Source: JAVVPL01 sp036655775
GTDB lineage: Bacteria; Bacteroidota; Bacteroidia; Bacteroidales; P3
Direction of reading: 5' to 3'
Length of the DNA: 18,802 nt
NCBI GenBank assembly: GCA_036655775.1
Contig: JAVVPL010000031.1
Location: 1 to 18,802 of the forward strand
The notes beneath the pieces are model-generated. The model had not been told where the DNA came from, made no database searches, and saw nothing but the letters and a program-made list of their open reading frames with translations. Positions 14,672 to 18,802 of the stretch are shown in pieces (within the stretch, counting starts at the first letter, position 1; every line of letters begins with the position of its first letter). The translations under genes were made by a program, and so were the position numbers.

Positions 14672-16221
14672 TTTAGATCCACGGCATAATACGCTACTTT
14701 TCCATTGGGGTAGAGTCCTGCTATAAAGAGTACTTTATCCCGATCGCCATTATTGATAGCAAGTTCCAAAGCGGCTTGTATATCTTCCAAACTACGAATA
14801 TCCATCGTGTTAATTTTGAGAATAATAAAACCTTCTTTTACGCCTGCTGATGCCAGTTTTCCTTTTTGTATTTCAGTAATTTGCATGCCATACTCAAGAC
14901 CTAAACTTTGCTTTACTCTAGGAGAAATTTCGGTAAATTCTGCCGATAGAACACTTAGATCTTGATTACTTTTAACCAATTTGGTGGTTCCTTGTCGATT
15001 TTTGAGCAAAACTTTAACATCCATACTGTTTTTGTTACGTACAATTTGAAGTGTAACTACATCTCCAGGACTGTAACGTCCCACTTGTTCTTGAAGTTGT
15101 GATACCGAAGTGATGGTATTGCCATTTACTTTTAAAATAATATCGCCTTCTTTAATTCCAGCAAGTGAAGCCGAACTATGCTCGTTAACTTTGGCCACAT
15201 AGACTCCTTCTAAAGATTTTAAATCTTTTTCTTTGGCTAAAGCTTCGTCTACTTCGCGAATTTCTATACCTAAAAAGGCTCTTTGTACTACTCCAAATTG
15301 TTTTAAATCTGCAATTACTTTACTGGCAATACTAATTGGAATGGCAAAACCATAACCTGCATAGCTTCCAGTTTGTGAAGCAATGGCTGTATTGATACCA
15401 ATCAATTCACCTTTGGTATTTACTAAAGCCCCTCCGCTATTGCCAAGATTAATAGCGGCATCGGTTTGGATAAAGGATTCTATCTTCATTGCCGAATTTA
15501 AAATATTAATATTTCGCGCTTTTGCACTGACAATACCTGCGGTTACTGTAGAGGTTAGGTTAAAAGGATTGCCTACCGCTAATACCCATTCCCCCACTTT
15601 GAGTACATCGGAATTACCAAAAGGAATACTGGGCAAATTTTTGGCATCGATTTTCAACAATGCTAAATCGGTATTGGGATCATAACCCACCAAGCTAGCT
15701 TTAAAATTTCGTTTATCATTCAGGGTGACTTCAATCTCTTCGGCATTTTCAATTACATGATTATTTGTAACTATATAGCCCTCTGAATCAATAATAACCC
15801 CAGAACCCGAGCCTCTTTGTTCAGGCATTTCTCTTTGTGGCATTTGGGGTCGCCCAAAAAAGAATTCAAGAAAAGGATCACTACTATAGGCACTGATACG
15901 GGATTGGTATTTCGTTTTGACGTGAACCACCGCATTTACCGACATTTCGGCAGCAAGTGTGAAGTCAGTTTGCACTGCTTGCGACAAATTGGCAAGATTT
16001 GATGATGGATTTTCGGCTTGAATCCCATTGGAAGATTGCTTATTGGCATTGGCATTGGAAATAGAATTTGTGGTTACACTGGTCGCGGCACTCAAAAGTA
16101 CAACAAATAGTAATAATACTACGATTTGACCATTTTTGCTACACAATTTTAATAAACGCGAAGCAAAAGCTCGAAGCGGTTTGCAAGCATCTACAAATTG
16201 CTGATTTTTAATTTGTTTCAT
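14668..16221 (-). CDS. degP: Periplasmic serine protease of the DegP/HtrA (Do) family
   Basis: A protease and chaperone that removes misfolded envelope proteins. The 517-residue protein has a basic N-terminus and one hydrophobic segment at about 32-47 that serves as signal sequence or anchor. A low-complexity Asn/Ser linker follows. The trypsin-like domain carries the triad His155 (VTNNHVIENA), Asp185 (NTDLALLK) and Ser262 (NLGNSGGAL). Two PDZ domains follow at about 310-402 (RAFLGIEIREVD...AGIKEGDIILKVNG) and about 420-515 (SPRVKQSLGLEYGMQITEI...AGVKEGFIILKINTMDI). This S1C plus two-PDZ layout is the DegP/DegQ form. The unusual 30-residue basic extension before the hydrophobic segment may reflect an earlier start, but no later ATG gives a better signal peptide. 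DegP and DegQ cannot be told apart here. Confidence 0.94.
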   Translation of the reverse strand: MKQIKNQQFVDACKPLRAFASRLLKLCSKNGQIVVLLLFVVLLSAATSVTTNSISNANANKQSSNGIQAENPSSNLANLSQAVQTDFTLAAEMSVNAVVHVKTKYQSRISAYSSDPFLEFFFGRPQMPQREMPEQRGSGSGVIIDSEGYIVTNNHVIENAEEIEVTLNDKRNFKASLVGYDPNTDLALLKIDAKNLPSIPFGNSDVLKVGEWVLAVGNPFNLTSTVTAGIVSAKARNINILNSAMKIESFIQTDAAINLGNSGGALVNTKGELIGINTAIASQTGSYAGYGFAIPISIASKVIADLKQFGVVQRAFLGIEIREVDEALAKEKDLKSLEGVYVAKVNEHSSASLAGIKEGDIILKVNGNTITSVSQLQEQVGRYSPGDVVTLQIVRNKNSMDVKVLLKNRQGTTKLVKSNQDLSVLSAEFTEISPRVKQSLGLEYGMQITEIQKGKLASAGVKEGFIILKINTMDIRSLEDIQAALELAINNGDRDKVLFIAGLYPNGKVAYYAVDLN

Positions 16222-16290
16222 CTGTATTCTTGTTTATTTTAATATTAGTAAAAACAAATTGTATAAGCAAAAATTATACCAAAAATAAAA

Positions 16291-16320
16291 GCTCCTATTA
16301 ATCAAATAATTAATAGGAGC
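16291..16320. terminator. Intrinsic terminator after tRNA-Leu
   Basis: GCTCCTATTAAT (16291-16302) and ATTAATAGGAGC (16309-16320) form a perfect 12-bp stem with a 6-nt loop. On the minus strand, the tRNA-Leu direction, the stem begins 15 nt after the tRNA and is followed by TTTTATTTTT. T-rich sequence also follows on the plus strand, but no plus-strand gene ends here. Confidence 0.88.
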
Positions 16321-16334
16321 TTTTTGTATTTTCG

Positions 16335-16419
16335 TACCTCGGGCGGGACTTGAACCCGCACTTCCTCAACGGAAACAGGATTTTAAGTCCTGCGTGTCTA
16401 CCAATTCCACCACCAAGGC
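16335..16419 (-). tRNA. tRNA-Leu, anticodon UAA
   Basis: On the minus strand the 85-nt sequence starts GCCTTGGTGGTGGAATTGG and folds as a class II tRNA. The anticodon stem CAGGA/TCCTG closes the loop CTTAAAA, so the anticodon is UAA. A long variable arm (TTCC-GTTGA-GGAA) marks it as leucine. The T arm is GCGGG-TTCAAGT-CCCGC. The acceptor stem has G-U wobbles at pairs 1-72 and 5-68. The discriminator is A. CCA is not encoded (CGA follows), so it must be added by the CCA enzyme. A terminator follows. A37 should be a MiaA target. Confidence 0.95.
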
Positions 16420-16488
16420 ATTGGGAATTTTCGAGTTTTGCAACTCTAAAAACCCTATATGTTGACGTCCCCAAAGGGATCGTAAGTG

Positions 16489-16510
16489 GTAAGTTTTATT
16501 AAAAAACTTA
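16489..16510. repeat. Perfect hairpin between the two tRNA genes
   Basis: GTAAGTTTT (16489-16497) and AAAACTTAC (16502-16510) form a 9-bp stem with a 4-nt loop. It lies directly after the tRNA-Gly terminator-like hairpin on the minus strand. It could reinforce termination or serve in processing of a tRNA-Gly/tRNA-Leu precursor. The remaining spacer to tRNA-Leu (16420-16488) shows no clear promoter. Confidence 0.6.
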
Positions 16511-16535
16511 CAAAAAATCCCGATTCTATCGGGAT
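16511..16535 (-). terminator. Terminator-like hairpin immediately after tRNA-Gly
   Basis: AATCCCGAT and ATCGGGATT (16515-16523 and 16527-16535) form a 9-bp stem with a 3-nt loop. On the minus strand it begins one nt after the tRNA-Gly discriminator and runs into six T residues. If it terminates fully, tRNA-Leu needs its own promoter, which I cannot see. Partial read-through is therefore likely. Confidence 0.65.
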
Positions 16536-16536
16536 T

Positions 16537-16610
16537 GAGCGGAAAACGAGACTCGGACTCGCGACCCCAACCTTGGCAAGGTTGTGCTCTACCAACTGAG
16601 CTACTTCCGC
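16537..16610 (-). tRNA. tRNA-Gly, anticodon GCC
   Basis: On the minus strand it starts GCGGAAGTAGCTCAGTTGG. The anticodon arm CAACC-TTGCCAA-GGTTG gives anticodon GCC. The acceptor stem pairs GCGGAAG with TTTCCGC, with U as discriminator as expected for tRNA-Gly. CCA is not encoded. The T loop reads TCCGAGT where TTCGAGT is normal, and the 74-nt length is one above the usual 73 because of an extra base near the 5' side of the T arm. A promoter lies just upstream. End coordinates are good to within about 1 nt. Confidence 0.92.
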
Positions 16611-16621
16611 ATTCGAGAGCG

Positions 16622-16652
16622 CAAAATTACATATAATTTTTGAAATGACAAA
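16622..16652 (-). promoter_or_regulatory. tRNA promoter, Bacteroidota type
   Basis: On the minus strand 16629-16622 reads TAATTTTG (exact TAnnTTTG) and 16652-16649 reads TTTG, 19 nt upstream. Both elements match the consensus. The box ends 11 nt before tRNA-Gly, so the 5' leader is very short. It probably drives tRNA-Gly and, by read-through, tRNA-Leu. Confidence 0.72.
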
Positions 16653-16710
16653 ATATTTTTTTGTTTTTTATTAAAATTGGAATAAAAACAGCCTGCTATT
16701 TTTACTGATA

Positions 16711-16776
16711 AAAGGCTTCGTTTGCTAATTTACTGCTAAAAAGCTTTGTTTGCTAATAAAAGACTTGTTTGCTAAT
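16711..16776. repeat. About 20-bp repeat, three copies, downstream of mutS
   Basis: Copies lie at 16711-16729, 16738-16757 and 16758-16776. Each reads AAA(A)G-CTT-GTTTGCTAAT with small changes; the second and third are adjacent and the first is 8 nt away. The array starts 24 nt after the mutS stop and lies before the tRNA promoter. The remaining bases to either side show no gene. Confidence 0.85.
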
Positions 16777-16800
16777 TTATGGAAACTTATCATCTGGGGA

Positions 16801-18802
16801 CTAGGCTTTCAATTTTTTCTTAATCGCATGTAATTTAACCAAAGCTTCCACAGGAGTTAAGGTATCTATATCGGTGGTCAAAATCTCTTCCTTGATTTCA
16901 CTTAAAAGCGGATCTTCCAATTGGATAAAACTAAGTTGACAGCCTGCGGAATCTGTCGTTTTACTGTGTTCTTTATTTTCTTTTACATTTTCGGCTTGAT
17001 ATTTCTTTTTTAAATTATTGATTGCCTCTTCCAAATTGGCCTGCCCTGTTCTAGAACTTTCCAAAATCTCAATCATCTCTTCGGCTCTATCCAAAACCTC
17101 TTTTGGCATCCCCGCCATTCGGGCCACATGGATACCAAAACTGTGCTCACTTCCACCCTCAAGCAAGTTTCGTAAAAAAATCACTTCCGTGCCCACCTCT
17201 TTGATATTGACATGAAAATTCTTAATTCTAGGAAATTCTTTAGCTAAGGCATTTAATTCATGGTAATGGGTTGCAAATAAAACTTTTGCACGATGAGGCG
17301 CATAGGCATGTAAGTATTCGGCAATAGCCCATGCAATTGAAATTCCATCATAGGTACTCGTTCCTCTTCCAATTTCATCTAATAAAACTAAACTTCGATC
17401 GGAAATATTATGTAAAATATTTGCTGTTTCGTTCATCTCGACCATAAACGTAGATTCTCCCGAAGAAATATTGTCCGAAGCACCCACACGCGTAAAGACT
17501 TTATCCGTCAAACCCAAAGTGGCCGAAAATGCAGGCACAAAGCAACCCATCTGCGACATTAATACAATTAAAGCCGTTTGTCTTAAAACTGCGGACTTAC
17601 CCGACATATTTGGCCCTGTAATCATCATAATTTGTTGGGTAGATGTATCCAAATAAACATCATTAGGAATATACATTTCACCTATGGGCAAACTTTTTTC
17701 AATCATAGGATGCCGCCCTTTTATAATATCAATTGTAGAAGACATATTTAAAACAGGCTTCACATAATTATTTTCAATTGAAACATTTGAAAAAGAAACA
17801 ATTACATCCAATTTAGCCAAAGATTGTGCATTAATTTGCAAGGGCTCCATATACAATAAAACCGATTGTAATAATTCCATATACAATTGATTTTCTAAAC
17901 TCAAAATCTTTTCTTCTGCAGAAAGTACTTTTTGTTCATACGATTTAATTTCTTCCGTAATATAACGCTCTCCACTAGTCAAGGTTTGTTTACGTATCCA
18001 CGTATCTGGCACCTTGTCTTTATGCGCATGTGTCACTTCTAAATAATAACCGAAAACATTATTAAAACCAAGCTTCAAAGAACTAATACCCGTGCGTGCA
18101 ATTTCTTCTTGTTGTATTTTTACTAAATAATCTTTGCCAGAAAAAGAGAGGGCTCTCAAATCATCTAATTCTGCATTGAAACCTGTCGCAATAACTTGTC
18201 CTTTTTGTACAGAAATAGCGGGTTCTTCCTTTAGACTTTTTTCTATTATTGCAAACAAAGATTCACAGGCATCTAAACGGCCTATCAAATCTGTAAACGC
18301 CTTATTTTTTACATCGGGGGCTAAATTTTTCAATTCTTTAATTTGCAACAAAATAAGTTTTAACTTTTCTACCTCCCGTGGAGAGGCTCGTAGAACAGCT
18401 ATTTTAGAAACCAAACGTTCCAAATCTCCAATTTGAGCTAAGATAGTTGTAATCACTCTATTGAGTTGGCTTTCATTCACAAAAAACTCTACCAAATCAA
18501 GACGCGCTTGTATTTTTTCCAAATCATACAAAGGAAGTGCAACCCAACGTTTTAATAAACGTGCACCCATCGGAGTTTGCGTTTTATCCAAAATACGAAC
18601 CAAAGATTGTCCTTCAAAACTCGAAGAATTTAATAATTCCAAATTACGCATCGTAAATCCATCCAACCAAACATATCCTTGTTCATCAATACGTGAAATT
18701 TTAGTAATATGCGAACTGTGTTCATGCTTTGTTTCCAAAAGATAATGCAAACAAGCTCCCGCTGCAATTAAACCCTCGTTTAAACTATCTACACCAAATC
18801 CT
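16801..18802 (-). CDS. mutS: DNA mismatch repair protein MutS, N-terminus outside the window
   Basis: Recognises base mismatches and small loops and, as an ATP-driven clamp, recruits MutL. The frame is open to the right edge, giving 666 C-terminal residues that begin inside the connector domain (GFGVDSLNEGLIAAGACLHYL). An apparent start at 18750 is an internal TTG leucine. Visible parts are the lever/clamp region, the Walker A motif ITGPNMSGKSAVLRQTA, Walker B DEIGRGTSTYDG, the switch region ATHYHELNAL and the C-terminal helix-turn-helix (TPVEALVKLHAIKKKLKA). That is the full MutS1 order. The mismatch-binding domain with its Phe-x-Glu motif lies beyond the edge. About 200 residues are missing compared with the usual 850-880. 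Confidence 0.97.
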   Translation of the reverse strand, partial: GFGVDSLNEGLIAAGACLHYLLETKHEHSSHITKISRIDEQGYVWLDGFTMRNLELLNSSSFEGQSLVRILDKTQTPMGARLLKRWVALPLYDLEKIQARLDLVEFFVNESQLNRVITTILAQIGDLERLVSKIAVLRASPREVEKLKLILLQIKELKNLAPDVKNKAFTDLIGRLDACESLFAIIEKSLKEEPAISVQKGQVIATGFNAELDDLRALSFSGKDYLVKIQQEEIARTGISSLKLGFNNVFGYYLEVTHAHKDKVPDTWIRKQTLTSGERYITEEIKSYEQKVLSAEEKILSLENQLYMELLQSVLLYMEPLQINAQSLAKLDVIVSFSNVSIENNYVKPVLNMSSTIDIIKGRHPMIEKSLPIGEMYIPNDVYLDTSTQQIMMITGPNMSGKSAVLRQTALIVLMSQMGCFVPAFSATLGLTDKVFTRVGASDNISSGESTFMVEMNETANILHNISDRSLVLLDEIGRGTSTYDGISIAWAIAEYLHAYAPHRAKVLFATHYHELNALAKEFPRIKNFHVNIKEVGTEVIFLRNLLEGGSEHSFGIHVARMAGMPKEVLDRAEEMIEILESSRTGQANLEEAINNLKKKYQAENVKENKEHSKTTDSAGCQLSFIQLEDPLLSEIKEEILTTDIDTLTPVEALVKLHAIKKKLKA

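Noticed and set aside
12639..16776. CRISPR array
   Set aside because: The repeats are contiguous with no unique spacers, units are only 11-20 bp, and no cas genes are present.
18748..18750. mutS starting at TTG 18750
   Set aside because: The frame continues upstream with conserved MutS sequence to the window edge, so this is an internal leucine codon.

Overview
The window looks like a chromosomal housekeeping segment from a low-GC Bacteroidota (Bacteroidetes) genome, most likely Bacteroidales. Four things point there. Start codons have A/T-rich leaders and no Shine-Dalgarno sequence. Several genes are preceded by the Bacteroidota-type promoter (TTTG/TTG about 19-21 nt upstream of TAnnTTTG). 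One large exported protein ends in a type IX secretion (T9SS type A) sorting domain. The metG and gltX products have family features I associate with this phylum. Species cannot be named from sequence alone.

Layout. Positions 1-4740 are on the minus strand: metG (methionyl-tRNA synthetase), pyrG (CTP synthase), miaA (tRNA dimethylallyltransferase) and the first 11 codons of another gene cut by the left edge. pyrG and miaA are 12 nt apart and probably share a transcript; metG and pyrG each have their own promoter-like sequence. A divergent intergenic region (4741-4929) leads to a plus-strand block: a periplasmic beta-lactamase-fold serine hydrolase, an unrecognised single-pass membrane protein, dapF (diaminopimelate epimerase), a GNAT acetyltransferase, gltX (glutamyl-tRNA synthetase) and a T9SS-secreted multidomain protein with its own promoter. 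A bidirectional terminator at 12581-12621 closes that block. From 12.6 kb to the right edge everything is on the minus strand: xseB and xseA (exodeoxyribonuclease VII), a DegP/HtrA protease, tRNA-Leu(UAA), tRNA-Gly(GCC) and a 5'-truncated mutS.

Functional picture. The genes serve translation (two aminoacyl-tRNA synthetases, a tRNA modifier, two tRNAs), nucleotide synthesis, meso-DAP peptidoglycan and lysine supply, DNA repair (MutS, ExoVII) and envelope quality control. There is no phage, IS element, CRISPR array, toxin-antitoxin pair or defence island.

The most unusual signal is non-coding. In the minus-strand half, every protein gene with more than about 100 nt of space after it is followed at once by its own degenerate short tandem array: 11-bp unit after xseB, 16-bp after xseA, 14-bp plus a 16-bp doublet after degP, and about 20-bp after mutS. 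The units are unrelated to each other. At xseB the last six codons are themselves tandemly duplicated, and one T-to-A difference makes the stop codon. Secondary points of interest are an fn3 domain split by an inserted beta domain in the T9SS protein, a GC-rich hairpin inside the first codons of xseA, and a palindrome inside the pyrG promoter. I see no convincing new multi-gene system.
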